Source: Arthrobacter sp. V1I9 (GTDB lineage Bacteria > Actinomycetota > Actinomycetes > Actinomycetales > Micrococcaceae). Taken from it: 64,000 nt of DNA. Position numbers and translations under genes: made by a program. Where the stretch lies: positions 2,356,001-2,420,000 of the forward strand of contig NZ_JAUSYU010000001.1 in the NCBI RefSeq assembly GCF_030817075.1, given 5' to 3'. The first letter of the stretch is position 1. The number at the start of each line of letters is the position of its first letter. Below are positions 44,798 through 53,697 of the stretch, piece by piece. The notes under the pieces are model-generated. The model saw only the letters and a list, made by a program, of their open reading frames with translations, made no database searches and was not told where the DNA came from.

Positions 44798-45751
44798 TCA
44801 GGCCACCCCGGACGCGCCGGTACCGGGAGCGCCATTGCCGGGGCCTCCGTTGCCGGGGGCAAAGACCAGCACGGGTTTGGCAAAGCTGCCCGCGTCAGCG
44901 AGCAGCGCCACCAGGTTTCCGTCGGGGGCGAAGGCGGCTGCGGGATGTTCGGCCGTGGCTGCATCCGGGCTGCCAGGGGCAGCACCGGCAGCAATCCGCC
45001 GGCCAAAGGAGATCTCCGTGGTTTCTTCCGGGCTGAGCTCGCGGTTGGGCATCAGCGCCCGGGCGGCCTCGGACATGTCAAGGACGTTGAGCTCTTCCGC
45101 AAGCTGTTCAAGCGTGCGCGCCTGCTCCAATGAGTACGGCCCCACGTGGGTCCGCCGGAGGGCGGTGAGATGTCCACCGACGCCAAGTGCGTTGCCAAGG
45201 TCGCGGGCAAGGGCACGGATGTAGGTCCCGGAGGAGCATTCCACTGTGACGTCCAGGTCCACAACGTCGGCCCCGGCGTCCCTGCTGATGCTGTGCACCT
45301 CAAACCGGTGGATGGTCACTGGGCGGGCCGCCAGCTTCACTTCTTCCCCGGAGCGGACCCGGGCGTAGGCGCGTTCTCCGTTGACCTTGATGGCGCTTAC
45401 GCTGCTCGGCACCTGCTGAATTTGCCCGGTCAAGGCCGCAACGCCATCGTGAATTGCCTGCTCGCCCACCGCGGAAGTGCCTGCCGTGGCAGTGACGTCA
45501 CCTTCGGCGTCGTCCGTGACGGTGGACTGGCCAAGGCGGATGGTGGCGGTGTAGGTCTTGGAGGTGCCCACGATGTACGTGAGCAGGCGGGTCGCCTTGT
45601 TGATGCCCACCACCAGGACCCCGGTTGCCATGGGATCCAGCGTCCCGGCGTGCCCCACTTTCCGGGTACCGGCGAGGCGCCGCATCCGGCCAACCACATC
45701 ATGGCTGGTCCATCCCTGCGGTTTGTCCACTATCACCAGTCCAGAAAGCAC
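44798..45751 (-). CDS. truB: tRNA pseudouridine(55) synthase
   Basis: 317 residues. The catalytic aspartate is Asp39 in KVGHAGTLDPMATGVL; YTATIRLGQSTVTDDAEGD, SAIKVNGERAY and SSGTYIRALARDLG are the other family motifs. A Gly/Ala/Pro-rich C-terminus replaces a full PUA domain end. The GTG start follows a perfect TATACT by 7 nt, so leaderless transcription is likely. It is separated from rbfA, its usual upstream neighbour, by four unrelated genes. Confidence 0.94.
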   Translation of the reverse strand: MLSGLVIVDKPQGWTSHDVVGRMRRLAGTRKVGHAGTLDPMATGVLVVGINKATRLLTYIVGTSKTYTATIRLGQSTVTDDAEGDVTATAGTSAVGEQAIHDGVAALTGQIQQVPSSVSAIKVNGERAYARVRSGEEVKLAARPVTIHRFEVHSISRDAGADVVDLDVTVECSSGTYIRALARDLGNALGVGGHLTALRRTHVGPYSLEQARTLEQLAEELNVLDMSEAARALMPNRELSPEETTEISFGRRIAAGAAPGSPDAATAEHPAAAFAPDGNLVALLADAGSFAKPVLVFAPGNGGPGNGAPGTGASGVA

Positions 45752-45758
45752 GCTTCCC

Positions 45759-45764
45759 AGTATA
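45759..45764 (-). promoter_or_regulatory. -10 box of truB (leaderless)
   Basis: TATACT on the minus strand, 7 nt before the GTG start. Confidence 0.6.
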
Positions 45765-45862
45765 TCGGCGCTGGTCCCGGCGCCCGCCCACCCGGTGCCG
45801 CCCCGCGGAATGCCGGCCCGCCCCCGCTAACGGGGCCAGCCCGTGCTGCAGTGTCCGCCAGT

Positions 45863-45868
45863 TAGGAT
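45863..45868 (+). promoter_or_regulatory. -10 box of the aminotransferase gene (leaderless)
   Basis: TAGGAT followed by 7 nt and the ATG at 45876. An earlier ATG overlaps this box and is therefore not used. Confidence 0.55.
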
Positions 45869-45875
45869 GGCAGGC

Positions 45876-47030
45876 ATGCCTGAGCTTGCCGCCCACGTCC
45901 GCGACGTCCCCGTCAACCAGATCCGGGAAATCACCGAGGCCGCGTGGCGTACCCCCGGCGCCCTGGTCCTCAGCATCGGCGAGCCCGGGTTCCCGCTCCC
46001 CCGCCATATCCTCGACGCCGGCATGGCCTGCCTGGACAGGGACGAGACCAACTACACCCCCAACGCCGGTATTCCGTCACTGCGGGAAGCGTTCGCGGCG
46101 AGGTTCCGGGAGCAGCAGGGCTGTGATGTGGGCGCCGACCGCGTGTACGTGGTGGACGGCGCGCAGCAGGGCCTGCACTTCGCCATGAGCCTGCTGCTCT
46201 CCCCCGGGGATGAAATCCTGATTCCAAACCCCGGCTACCCCACGTTTGCGATGACCAGCCGCCTCCTGAACGCCGTGCCGGTGGGTTACCCGCTCTACCC
46301 TGACCACGGCTTCCAGCCTCGGACCGCGGACATCGAGGCCCTCATCACGGACCGGACCCGGGTGCTGGTCCTGAACTCGCCCTCCAACCCGCTGGGCGCG
46401 GTACTCAGCGAGGACCTGACCCGGGAACTCGTGGAGCTGGCCCGCCGGTACGACCTGTGGGTGATCTCTGACGAATGCTATGAGGCGTTTACCTACGATG
46501 TCCCACACGTGAGTCCAGCAAGGTTCGAGGGCGTGCTGCCGGGTGAGGCGCGCGTCTTCACCTCGCTGACCCTGTCCAAGACCTATGGCCTCACAGGGCT
46601 CCGCATCGGTGCCTTGGTGTGCCCACCGGGGCTGGAGCAAAAGATGAACAACGTCATGGAGTCGATCGTTTCGTGCGTGGCATCGCCGTCGCAGTATGCC
46701 GCGCTCGCCGCCCTCACCGGGCCGCAGGATTACGTCCAGCACGCCCACGGGCATTACCGGGCCAACCGGGACGCCGCCTCCGCCGTGCTGGACGCCAAGG
46801 GAATTCCCTACTTGAAGGCCGACGGCGCGTTCTACCTGTGGGCCGACGTGTCCCATGTGAGCGGCGGTGACGTGCGCGGGTGGGTGCGGCGCTTCCTTGC
46901 GGAGTCGGGCGTCGCACTTGCACCGGGAACTGCCTTCGGCTCCATCGGTGAGGGCTGGGTGCGGATCGCGCTGTGCGGCAAAAAGCAGGAGCTGCTGGAC
47001 GGCCTGGCCCGGCTGCCGGAACGCGCCTAG
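45876..47030 (+). CDS. Fold-type I aminotransferase (class I/II)
   Basis: 384 residues. The PLP lysine lies near 235 in SLTLSKTYGLTGLRIGAL; NSPSNPLGAVLSEDL, SDECYEAFTYD and RIALCGK complete the cofactor and carboxylate sites. It resembles aspartate aminotransferase-like enzymes, but the amino acid substrate cannot be read from the sequence. The short start at 45876 is chosen because of the -10 box spacing. It is divergent from truB and convergent with the thioredoxin gene. Confidence 0.88.
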   Translation: MPELAAHVRDVPVNQIREITEAAWRTPGALVLSIGEPGFPLPRHILDAGMACLDRDETNYTPNAGIPSLREAFAARFREQQGCDVGADRVYVVDGAQQGLHFAMSLLLSPGDEILIPNPGYPTFAMTSRLLNAVPVGYPLYPDHGFQPRTADIEALITDRTRVLVLNSPSNPLGAVLSEDLTRELVELARRYDLWVISDECYEAFTYDVPHVSPARFEGVLPGEARVFTSLTLSKTYGLTGLRIGALVCPPGLEQKMNNVMESIVSCVASPSQYAALAALTGPQDYVQHAHGHYRANRDAASAVLDAKGIPYLKADGAFYLWADVSHVSGGDVRGWVRRFLAESGVALAPGTAFGSIGEGWVRIALCGKKQELLDGLARLPERA

Positions 47031-47049
47031 GCCGAATGGCGGTCCTTTG

Positions 47050-47376
47050 TCAGCGGCGGGTTCCGGAAAGAGCTCCGTCCAGCCATTGGCGCAGAACCTC
47101 TGCGGGGGCGGCGCCGGCCTGCCGGGCTGCCACTGTGCCGTCCACCAGAACCATCAGGGTGGGAATGGCCTGCACGTCAAAACGCCGGGACAGGCCCGGG
47201 GATTTGTCGACGTCCACCTTCACCAGCTTGATTTCGCCGGCCCGTTCACGCGCCAGCTTGTCCAGGACAGGGCTCACCATACGGCAGGGCCCGCACCACG
47301 CCGCCCAGAAGTCCACCAGCACCGGAACGGGCGACTGCTCGGCTACGGTGCCGAAGTCAGCATCGCCAGCGTCCAC
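47050..47376 (-). CDS. Thioredoxin domain (C-terminal part of a split TrxC-like gene)
   Basis: 108 residues with the active site WAAWCGPCRM (Cys28, Cys31) and the cis-proline motif AIPTLMVLVDG, a complete thioredoxin fold. It begins GTG-Asp-Ala-Gly, directly after an in-frame TGA at 47380-47382. The reading frame upstream of that TGA encodes the zinc ribbon that precedes thioredoxin in TrxC-type proteins; replacing the TGA by Trp would give the usual LPWIVDAGDA junction. No Shine-Dalgarno serves the GTG, so it depends on reinitiation, read-through, or the stop not being real. Confidence 0.8.
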   Translation of the reverse strand: MDAGDADFGTVAEQSPVPVLVDFWAAWCGPCRMVSPVLDKLARERAGEIKLVKVDVDKSPGLSRRFDVQAIPTLMVLVDGTVAARQAGAAPAEVLRQWLDGALSGTRR

Positions 47377-47379
47377 AAT

Positions 47380-47487
47380 TCAGGGCAGCCCGCCCCGGCA
47401 GCTGCCGCAGCGGGGCCTGCCGGCAGCGCTGGCGGGCACCCGGTTGGTCTTCCCGCAGTGCGGGCATTTAACGAGGGTGGCATCCAT
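47380..47487 (-). CDS. Zinc-ribbon small ORF (N-terminal part of split TrxC-like gene)
   Basis: 35 residues: MDATLVKCPHCGKTNRVPAS, then RCGSCRGGLP and TGA. The two CxxC pairs form the zinc ribbon of thioredoxin-2 proteins. It is in the same frame as the thioredoxin domain that follows after ATT (47377-47379). The ATG comes 2 nt after the stop of the deaminase gene. If the TGA is genuine, this is either a truncated product or a pseudogene half. Confidence 0.6.
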   Translation of the reverse strand: MDATLVKCPHCGKTNRVPASAAGRPRCGSCRGGLP

Positions 47488-47489
47488 AC

Positions 47490-47975
47490 CTAGTAGTCTT
47501 TCCGGCTTTGGTGGGCGGCGCCCCACGCGTGGAAGGGCGCGTCCGACGCCGGCACGTCACCCCGGGTGACCGGCAACAGTTCCGGGCGGGTCCCCGAGAA
47601 GTAGTCGTAGAAAACAGCGTCGTCAAAGCCTGCGGAAGCAGCACCGTACCGGTCCGCGGCGAAATATACGCGGTCTATCCGCGCCCAGAGGGCAGAAGCC
47701 AGGCACAGCGGGCACGGCTCGCAGCTGGTGTAAAGAACCGCGCCGCGCAGGTCGAAGTTCCGCACTGCAGCCGCAGCCGTACGGATGGCAACCACTTCGG
47801 CGTGGGCCGTGGGATCGTTGTCGCGGGTGACGCGGTTGACGCCCTCGTGCACCCGCCCATCCTTCGTCACCACCAGCGCACCGAACGGCCCGCCCCCATC
47901 CGCGACGTTTCGGGTGGCCAGGGCTACCGCCCGTTCGAGGTACTGGCTGGTATTGCCGTGGTCCGCCTGAGTCAT
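47490..47975 (-). CDS. CMP/dCMP-type nucleoside/guanine deaminase
   Basis: 161 residues of the cytidine-deaminase superfamily: zinc ligand His58 and catalytic Glu60 in DPTAHAEVVAI, zinc ligands Cys88 and Cys91 in TSCEPCPLCLAS. The length and the C-terminal HQSRKDY resemble guanine deaminase (GuaD) of Bacillus more than the tRNA enzyme TadA, but this is tentative. The ATG follows TAGGAT by 6 nt. It is cotranscribed with the split thioredoxin gene. Confidence 0.85.
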   Translation of the reverse strand: MTQADHGNTSQYLERAVALATRNVADGGGPFGALVVTKDGRVHEGVNRVTRDNDPTAHAEVVAIRTAAAAVRNFDLRGAVLYTSCEPCPLCLASALWARIDRVYFAADRYGAASAGFDDAVFYDYFSGTRPELLPVTRGDVPASDAPFHAWGAAHQSRKDY

Positions 47976-47981
47976 AGCTAG

Positions 47982-47987
47982 ATCCTA
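47982..47987 (-). promoter_or_regulatory. -10 box of the deaminase gene (leaderless)
   Basis: TAGGAT on the minus strand, 6 nt before the ATG. Confidence 0.55.
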
Positions 47988-48153
47988 GCCAAGGGGCTGG
48001 CATTAGGGGGCGAAAATAGGGGGCGGAATAGGGGGAGATCCCGGCGACACAGTTGCTGTGCAGGCATACTCTGGCGCGGGGGGTTTCCGCATTTTTGCCT
48101 CTTACGAGGCTCCTTATACAGGCCCGCCAAGGGCGCCAAACCCGGAGTACCCC

Positions 48154-49272
48154 ATGAAGAAGAAATTTTCAATCGTCGCTTGTCTCGCTGCTGCTGTGAT
48201 CGCAATTCCTGCCGGCCCCGCGCTGGCGGGCTCCACCCCTGAGCAATCGGAGCCGCGGACCCTGGCGGAGAACCTCATTGGACCCCTGAGCCTGGCCGTG
48301 GACTCCGAAGAGTCTGTTCTGGTCACCCAGAATTTCGCCGGGCTCCTCAGCCGTGTCAACGACGATGGCTCCACCACCACCCTCTACAAGGGCAAGAAGG
48401 GTTGGGACGTAGCCGGTGTGGAAACCCGGCGCGGAACCATCTACTTCGTGGAAAGCGTGGGCGCCGGTGATCCGAAGGCTCTCGAGGGCTACCTGAAGTC
48501 CATTGACTCACAGGGGGAAGTGCGCACTATTGCCAACCTGGCCGGCTACGAACGCGAAAATAACCCGGACCGCGATCAGCATTACGGCTTCGGCGCCGAC
48601 GTCACAGCCGCATGCCTGGCCGATTGGCCTGCCTTCCCGCCTGCCCGTTACCAGGGGGCTCTGGACTCGCACCCCTACGGGGTGGCCGTGCGGGGCGATA
48701 CCGCCTACGTCGCTGACGCAGGAGCAAACGCCATCCTGGAAGTGAACGTAGAGACAGGCGACGTTTCCACGTTGGCAGTCCTGCCGCCCCGGCCTGCCGT
48801 AATCCCTGCAGGGACGAAGATCCCGGTGGACATGGCGGGGACGACTGTGGAGGTCCCTGCGTGCGTGGTGGGCCACGAATACGCCTTTGAACCCGTACCG
48901 ACGGACGTGGAGTTCGGCCCGGACGGCCGGCTGTACGTCACGTCCCTTCCCGGCGGACCGGAGGATCCTTCACTCGGAGCCCGCGGAGCCATCTTCCGTG
49001 TGAACCCCTGGAGCGGCTCTTCCCGTGTGTGGGCTGAGGACATCCTGAGCCCCACTGGCCTTGCCATCGCTGACGACGGCGACGCGTACGTAGCGTCCAT
49101 GTTCGGCAACGGGATCATCAAGATCGACGCCTGGACCTGCGACAAGTCACAGTTCCTCGCCATCGACGGGCCGGCAGCGGTGGAAGTCCGCGGACAGTCG
49201 CTGTATGCCACGGCAGGATTCAATTTCGCTGACCCAAGCAAAGGCAAGGTAATCAAAGCGGGCATCCGGTAG
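48154..49272 (+). CDS. Secreted ScyD/ScyE-family beta-propeller protein
   Basis: 372 residues. A signal peptide opens it (MKKKFSIVACLAAAVIAIPA, cleavage near ALA-GS). Repeats such as IGPLSLAVDSEESVLVTQNF, HPYGVAVRGDTAYVADAGANAILEV, PTDVEFGPDGRLYVTSLPGGPED and SPTGLAIADDGDAYVASMFGNGIIKI are blades of an NHL/SMP-30-like propeller. ScyD and ScyE are named after cyanobacterial proteins near scytonemin genes, but this family is widespread and its role here is unknown. GGAG lies 6 nt before the ATG at 48154. A strong terminator follows. Confidence 0.82.
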   Translation: MKKKFSIVACLAAAVIAIPAGPALAGSTPEQSEPRTLAENLIGPLSLAVDSEESVLVTQNFAGLLSRVNDDGSTTTLYKGKKGWDVAGVETRRGTIYFVESVGAGDPKALEGYLKSIDSQGEVRTIANLAGYERENNPDRDQHYGFGADVTAACLADWPAFPPARYQGALDSHPYGVAVRGDTAYVADAGANAILEVNVETGDVSTLAVLPPRPAVIPAGTKIPVDMAGTTVEVPACVVGHEYAFEPVPTDVEFGPDGRLYVTSLPGGPEDPSLGARGAIFRVNPWSGSSRVWAEDILSPTGLAIADDGDAYVASMFGNGIIKIDAWTCDKSQFLAIDGPAAVEVRGQSLYATAGFNFADPSKGKVIKAGIR

Positions 49273-49295
49273 GACAAGACATAGTTTCCTGGGAA

Positions 49296-49335
49296 GCAGA
49301 AACCCCGGGCCGCAACTGCGGCCCGGGGTTTCTGC
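49296..49335. terminator. Strong bidirectional terminator
   Basis: Perfect 18-bp stem (49296-49313 with 49318-49335), loop AACT. The AAA/TTT near the base of the stem sits inside the arms. It lies between the convergent secreted-protein and rbfA genes. Confidence 0.88.
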
Positions 49336-49346
49336 TGCCATGATGG

Positions 49347-49859
49347 CTACTGCTTGTTGCCGTCCTCGTCGAGTTCCTCGCCGTCCGTGACGTCAAAGTC
49401 CTCTTCATCAAAGTCGTCTTCGTCGATGTCCACATCGGCCGACGCATCGCTCTTATAGGGATCGGCATCCCCCGCGTGGCTTGCGCTGGCAGCCAGGGCT
49501 GCCACTTCGGCGTCACGCTTTTTGGCTTCCCGGAGGAGTTCCTCCAGGTTGGATGCAATAACGGGAACCTCATCTGAGACGAACTCAAGGGTGGGAGTAA
49601 GGCGAATGCTGAGATTGCGCCCCACCTCCTGGCGAAGTACACCCTTGGCTTTCTCCAGGCCCTTGGCAGCATCAGCCTGAACGGCCTGGTCACCAAAAAC
49701 GGTGTAGTAGAGGGTGGCATGCTGCAAATCATTCGTCACCCGGGCATCGGTAACGGTGATGCCCTCCAGCCGAGGATCCTTAACCTTCCGGCCAAGGGCC
49801 TCAGCAACAACAACCTTAATCCGCTGCGCCAATTTGGCAGCACGTGCCGGATCAGCCAT
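49347..49859 (-). CDS. rbfA: Ribosome-binding factor A
   Basis: 170 residues. The KH-like core runs from ADPARAAKLAQRIKVVVAEAL to ELLREAKKRD with DPRLEGITVTDARVTNDLQHATLYY and LTPTLEFVSDEVP. The last 40 residues are strongly acidic (DIDEDDFDEEDFDVTDGEELDEDG), an extension common in actinobacteria. It helps mature the 16S 5' end. The ATG at 49859 has AGGAG 5 nt upstream. It ends the rimP-nusA-ylxR-infB-rbfA run. Confidence 0.93.
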   Translation of the reverse strand: MADPARAAKLAQRIKVVVAEALGRKVKDPRLEGITVTDARVTNDLQHATLYYTVFGDQAVQADAAKGLEKAKGVLRQEVGRNLSIRLTPTLEFVSDEVPVIASNLEELLREAKKRDAEVAALAASASHAGDADPYKSDASADVDIDEDDFDEEDFDVTDGEELDEDGNKQ

Positions 49860-49965
49860 TTCCACTCCTAAAAAAATTTGGGGGTACGACGACGTGGTGC
49901 AACAGACGTACCCACGTTCAATGGATGCCACGCACCCAAGGTGCGTCACGTAACGGACTCACGTT

Positions 49966-50075
49966 GGGATTTTTCCGGCGGCCTGGGAGTGGCATCGGGC
50001 CTGCCGAAGCTGGGCGGCAAAGGATCGCAGATCCATTGCCGCCCAGCGTAGGGGCGGGGCCGCCGGAAAAATTCC
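49966..50075. repeat. Two-tier palindrome between infB and rbfA
   Basis: Outer arms 49966-49983 and 50058-50075 (ATTTTTCCGGCGGCC and its complement, one mismatch). Inside, arms 50010-50026 and 50030-50046 (CTGGGCGGCAA-A-GGATC) pair with one mismatch around GCA. The infB stop is 27 bp to the right. Terminator, attenuator or mobile palindromic element are possible. Confidence 0.7.
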
Positions 50076-50101
50076 AACGGCACCCTGCCTAAACGAGCAA
50101 C

Positions 50102-53020
50102 TTAGACGCGCGGCTTCTCACGCATCTCGAAGGTCTCGATGATGTCGCCTTCGGTGATGTCGTTGTAAGAGCCAAGACCGATACCACACTCGAAGTCCGT
50201 GCGGACCTCGGTGGCGTCGTCCTTGAAGCGCTTGAGCGTCTCAACGGTGAGGTTGTCACCGATGATCTTGCCGTCGCGGCTGATGCGGGCCTTGGTGTTG
50301 CGCCGGATGATGCCGGAGCGGACGATCGAGCCGGCGATGTTTCCGAACTTGGAGGAACGGAAGACTTCGCGGACCTCGGCGGTGCCCAACTGGAATTCTT
50401 CGTATTCCGGCTTGAGCATGCCCTTGAGCGCCATCTCGATGTCATCAATTGCTGCGTAGATGACGGAGTAGAAGCGCATGTCCACGCCTTCGCGGTCTGC
50501 CAGTTCGGCAACACGCTCGGCAGGCTTGACGTTGAAGCCGATGATGACGGCGCTGTCGACCGTCGCCAGGTTGACGTCGTTCTGCGTGATGGCACCAACA
50601 CCGCGGTGGATGACGCGAAGCTGCACGCCTTCGCCGACGTCGATCTTGAGCAGCGCGTCTTCGAGGGCTTCCACGGCACCGGATACGTCACCCTTGAGGA
50701 TGAGGTTGAGGGTGTCGATCTTGCCTTCGGCGACGGCCTGGTCGAAGTCTTCCAGGCTGATGCGCTTGCGGCGCTTGGCCAGGGCGGCATTGCGGTCGGC
50801 TGCTTCACGCTTCTCGGCGATCTGGCGGGCGGTGCGCTCGTCAGCGGTCACGAAGAAGGTGTCGCCTGCACGCGGCACGTTGGACAGACCCAGCACCTGG
50901 ACGGGGCGGGACGGGCCGGCCTCGGTCAGGGCGCTGCCGTCGTCGTCGAACATCGCACGGACGCGGCCGTGGGCGGTGCCTGCAACGATGGTGTCGCCGA
51001 CGCGCAGCGAGCCGGACTGCACCAGGACGGTGGCCACGGAACCGCGGCCCTTGTCCAGGTTGGCTTCGATGGCGATACCGCGGGCGTCCTTGTTCGGGTT
51101 GGCGCGCATGTCCAGGGCAGCGTCTGCGGTGAGCAGGACTGCCTCGAGCAGCTCGTCGATGTTGAGGTTCTGGCGGGCAGAGACCTCCACGAACATGGTG
51201 TCGCCACCGTATTCCTCGGGAACCAGGCCGTACTCGGTCAGCTGGCCGCGGACCTTGTCCGGGTTGGCGCCTTCCTTGTCGATCTTGTTCACGGCCACCA
51301 CGATGGGCACGTTGGCCGCCTGGGCGTGGTTGAGGGCTTCAACGGTCTGGGGCATCACGCCGTCGTCCGCTGCGACCACCAGGATGGCGATGTCGGTGAC
51401 CTTCGCACCACGGGCACGCATGGCGGTGAACGCCTCGTGGCCCGGGGTATCGATGAAGGTGATCTTCCGGTCGTCGCCTTCGTGGTTGTGTGTGACCTGG
51501 TAGGCACCGATGTGCTGCGTGATGCCGCCGTGCTCGCCCGCCATAACGTCGGACTTGCGGATGGCATCAAGGAGGCGGGTTTTACCGTGGTCCACGTGGC
51601 CCATAACGGTGACAACCGGAGGACGTGCCTCGAGGTCTTCGTCGCCTTCGGCTTCGAGTTCGGCTTCGAAGTCGATGTCGAAGGTGGAGAGCAGCTCGCG
51701 CTCCTCGTCCTCCGGCGACACAACCTGAAGCTTGTAGCCAAGCTCCTCGCCCAGCAGCGCAAAGGTTTCCTCGTCCAGCGACTGCGTGGCCGTTGCCATT
51801 TCACCGAGGTGGAACAGCACGGTTACCAGTGCGGCGGGGTTCGCCTCGATCTTGTCGGCGAAGTCCGTGATGGACGAGCCGCGGCGGAGGCGGATCACAG
51901 TGTTGCCGTCGCCGCGGGGTACGCTCACGCCACCCAGCGACGGGGCACTCATCTGCTCAAGTTCCTGGCGCTTTGCACGCTTCGACTTGCGCTGCTTGCC
52001 ACGTCCGGCGCCACCCTTGCCGAAGGCACCCTGGGTGCCACCGCGTCCGCGGCCGCCCTTGCCAAAGCCACCACCGGCGGGAGCACCGCCGCCGCCACCG
52101 GGACCACCGGTTCCGGGAGCGCCGCCCGGGCGTCCCGGGCCACGGCCACCGGCACCCGGACGTCCGGCACCGGCCGGAGCCGGGCGTTCAGTGCGGTTGG
52201 GCATCATGCCCGGAGTAGGACGGTTTCCACCGGCACCACCGGGACGGGGTGCACCCGGACGGGGTCCGCCGGCACCTGCGGCGGGACGGGGCCCACCGGC
52301 GCCTGCTGCGGGACGCGGACCACCGGGACGGGGGCCGCCGGCACCTGCTGCGGGACGCGGACCACCGGGACGGTCGCCGTCGGTACGGCTTCCGCCCGGG
52401 CGGGGCATGCCCTGGGAGGTGGCAAACGGGTTGTTGCCGGGACGGGGAGCGCGGTCACCGTCACCGCCACGGCCGCGGGGCATGCCCTGCGAGGTGGCGA
52501 AGGGGTTGTTGCCCGGACGGGGACCGCCGGGACGGGGAGCTGAACCGCCCTGCCCGCCGGAGCGGGGAGGTGCTGCCGGAGTCTCGGCCTTGGGGGCCGG
52601 GCGTGCACCGGGCTTTGCGCCGGTGGACGGTGCAGCGGGGGCTGCCGGAGCTGCAGGCGCGCTGGCAGCAGGGGCTGCCGGTGCCACGGGTGCTGCCGGC
52701 GCGGCGGGTGCCGATGCAGCCGGAGCTGCGGGGGCAGGTGCCTGCGCCTTGGGGGCCGGAGCCTTGGGCGCCGCCGGACCGGGAGCGGGGGTTGAAGGAC
52801 GTGCCTCTGCCGCCGGGGCTGCTGCCTTGGGCGCGGCCGCCGGTGCTGATGCCTTGGCAGCAGCGTCGGGGAAGGCGTTGCGCAGTTTGCGCACAACGGG
52901 GGCCTCAATGGTGGAAGAGGCGGAGCGAACGAATTCGCCCAGTTCCTGCAGTTTTGTCACTGCATCTTTGGAAGTTATACCGAGCTCTTTGGCGAGCTCG
53001 TGTACGCGGACCTTGGCCAC
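50102..53020 (-). CDS. infB: Translation initiation factor IF-2
   Basis: 972 residues. The IF2 N-terminal domain ([21 protein letters not shown]) is followed by about 290 residues rich in Ala, Pro and Gly with two copies of [16 protein letters not shown] (about 167-182 and 192-207). Basic residues [12 protein letters not shown] precede the core. The G domain starts near 472 with MGHVDHGKT, then DTPGHEAF and NKID, followed by domains II-IV. It places initiator tRNA on the 30S subunit. AGGAG precedes the GTG. Internal starts giving shorter forms are possible. Confidence 0.97.
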   Translation of the reverse strand: MAKVRVHELAKELGITSKDAVTKLQELGEFVRSASSTIEAPVVRKLRNAFPDAAAKASAPAAAPKAAAPAAEARPSTPAPGPAAPKAPAPKAQAPAPAAPAASAPAAPAAPVAPAAPAASAPAAPAAPAAPSTGAKPGARPAPKAETPAAPPRSGGQGGSAPRPGGPRPGNNPFATSQGMPRGRGGDGDRAPRPGNNPFATSQGMPRPGGSRTDGDRPGGPRPAAGAGGPRPGGPRPAAGAGGPRPAAGAGGPRPGAPRPGGAGGNRPTPGMMPNRTERPAPAGAGRPGAGGRGPGRPGGAPGTGGPGGGGGAPAGGGFGKGGRGRGGTQGAFGKGGAGRGKQRKSKRAKRQELEQMSAPSLGGVSVPRGDGNTVIRLRRGSSITDFADKIEANPAALVTVLFHLGEMATATQSLDEETFALLGEELGYKLQVVSPEDEERELLSTFDIDFEAELEAEGDEDLEARPPVVTVMGHVDHGKTRLLDAIRKSDVMAGEHGGITQHIGAYQVTHNHEGDDRKITFIDTPGHEAFTAMRARGAKVTDIAILVVAADDGVMPQTVEALNHAQAANVPIVVAVNKIDKEGANPDKVRGQLTEYGLVPEEYGGDTMFVEVSARQNLNIDELLEAVLLTADAALDMRANPNKDARGIAIEANLDKGRGSVATVLVQSGSLRVGDTIVAGTAHGRVRAMFDDDGSALTEAGPSRPVQVLGLSNVPRAGDTFFVTADERTARQIAEKREAADRNAALAKRRKRISLEDFDQAVAEGKIDTLNLILKGDVSGAVEALEDALLKIDVGEGVQLRVIHRGVGAITQNDVNLATVDSAVIIGFNVKPAERVAELADREGVDMRFYSVIYAAIDDIEMALKGMLKPEYEEFQLGTAEVREVFRSSKFGNIAGSIVRSGIIRRNTKARISRDGKIIGDNLTVETLKRFKDDATEVRTDFECGIGLGSYNDITEGDIIETFEMREKPRV

Positions 53021-53172
53021 ATTTCTCCTGTCTCGGTCCGCACCGAGCCAGGCACGAACCGTCTACTTCTTACTGCGGGCCCAAGCCGCGATTACTGCAG
53101 AAGGGCCCATTGCAGAGCGCAACAAAGTTGTCATCGTTGCGCACTCATCGCTGGGAACTCATCGGGTTTCCA

Positions 53173-53529
53173 TCAGATTTCTGACCCGCTTTCAGGTTGG
53201 ACGGTTGGTGTTGCAGTTGCCGTGGCTGCAACGTTCGCTCCCGACTTGATCCAGTGTTCGACGGCGGCCGTTCCGGTTGCGCCCGAAAGGGCACGTCCGA
53301 AAGCCCGCCGTTTAATCGCCAGAGCCAGGCACGATTCGCTGGGGTGCAGCCATGCACCCCGGCCAGCCATCCGGCGTCGTTCATCCACCAGGACAGCGGT
53401 TGATCCGCTGCCTTCGGCGACGAGCCGGAGTAATTCATTCCGCTTGCCCTTCTTCCGGCAGCCGATGCAGGTACGTTCCGGTTGATTCCCGTTGGAAAGC
53501 ACTGCCACGGTCATCTTCCTGACGTTCAT
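53173..53529 (-). CDS. ylxR: YlxR-family nucleic-acid-binding protein (DUF448)
   Basis: 118 residues. The conserved core is PERTCIGCRKKGKRNELLRLV to GRGAWLHPSESCLALAIKRRAFGRALSG, with two cysteines near the start. YlxR lies between nusA and infB in most Gram-positive bacteria and binds RNA; it has been linked to RNase P and transcription control. The tail after residue 90 is not conserved. An internal ATG at 53514 after AGGA is an alternative start. Confidence 0.9.
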   Translation of the reverse strand: MNVRKMTVAVLSNGNQPERTCIGCRKKGKRNELLRLVAEGSGSTAVLVDERRRMAGRGAWLHPSESCLALAIKRRAFGRALSGATGTAAVEHWIKSGANVAATATATPTVQPESGSEI

Positions 53530-53678
53530 ATCTGCTGGCCCTGGAATTCCTTACCTCCGCTTGTTCAAGCGGAAGGGGCACTCGCAGGGCGCACAACTGC
53601 CGGCCGTTAGGCGCGGCCTTTTCTATTCTAGCCCCTCCGGGCCGTTCTGCCCGAAACCCCAGTGCGGTTCCGGCGTGG

Positions 53679-53696
53679 CCCGCCCTGCCGGGCGGG
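53679..53696 (-). terminator. Hairpin directly after nusA
   Basis: CCCGCCC-TGCC-GGGCGGG, a perfect 7-bp stem 1 nt after the nusA stop. As genes of the same operon follow, it may be a partial terminator or NusA-sensitive pause site. Confidence 0.4.
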
Positions 53697-53697
53697 G

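Noticed and set aside
50606..52543. 645-codon plus-strand frame opposite infB
   Set aside because: Gly/Thr/Ala-rich mirror of the infB low-complexity part, no ribosome site and no family similarity.
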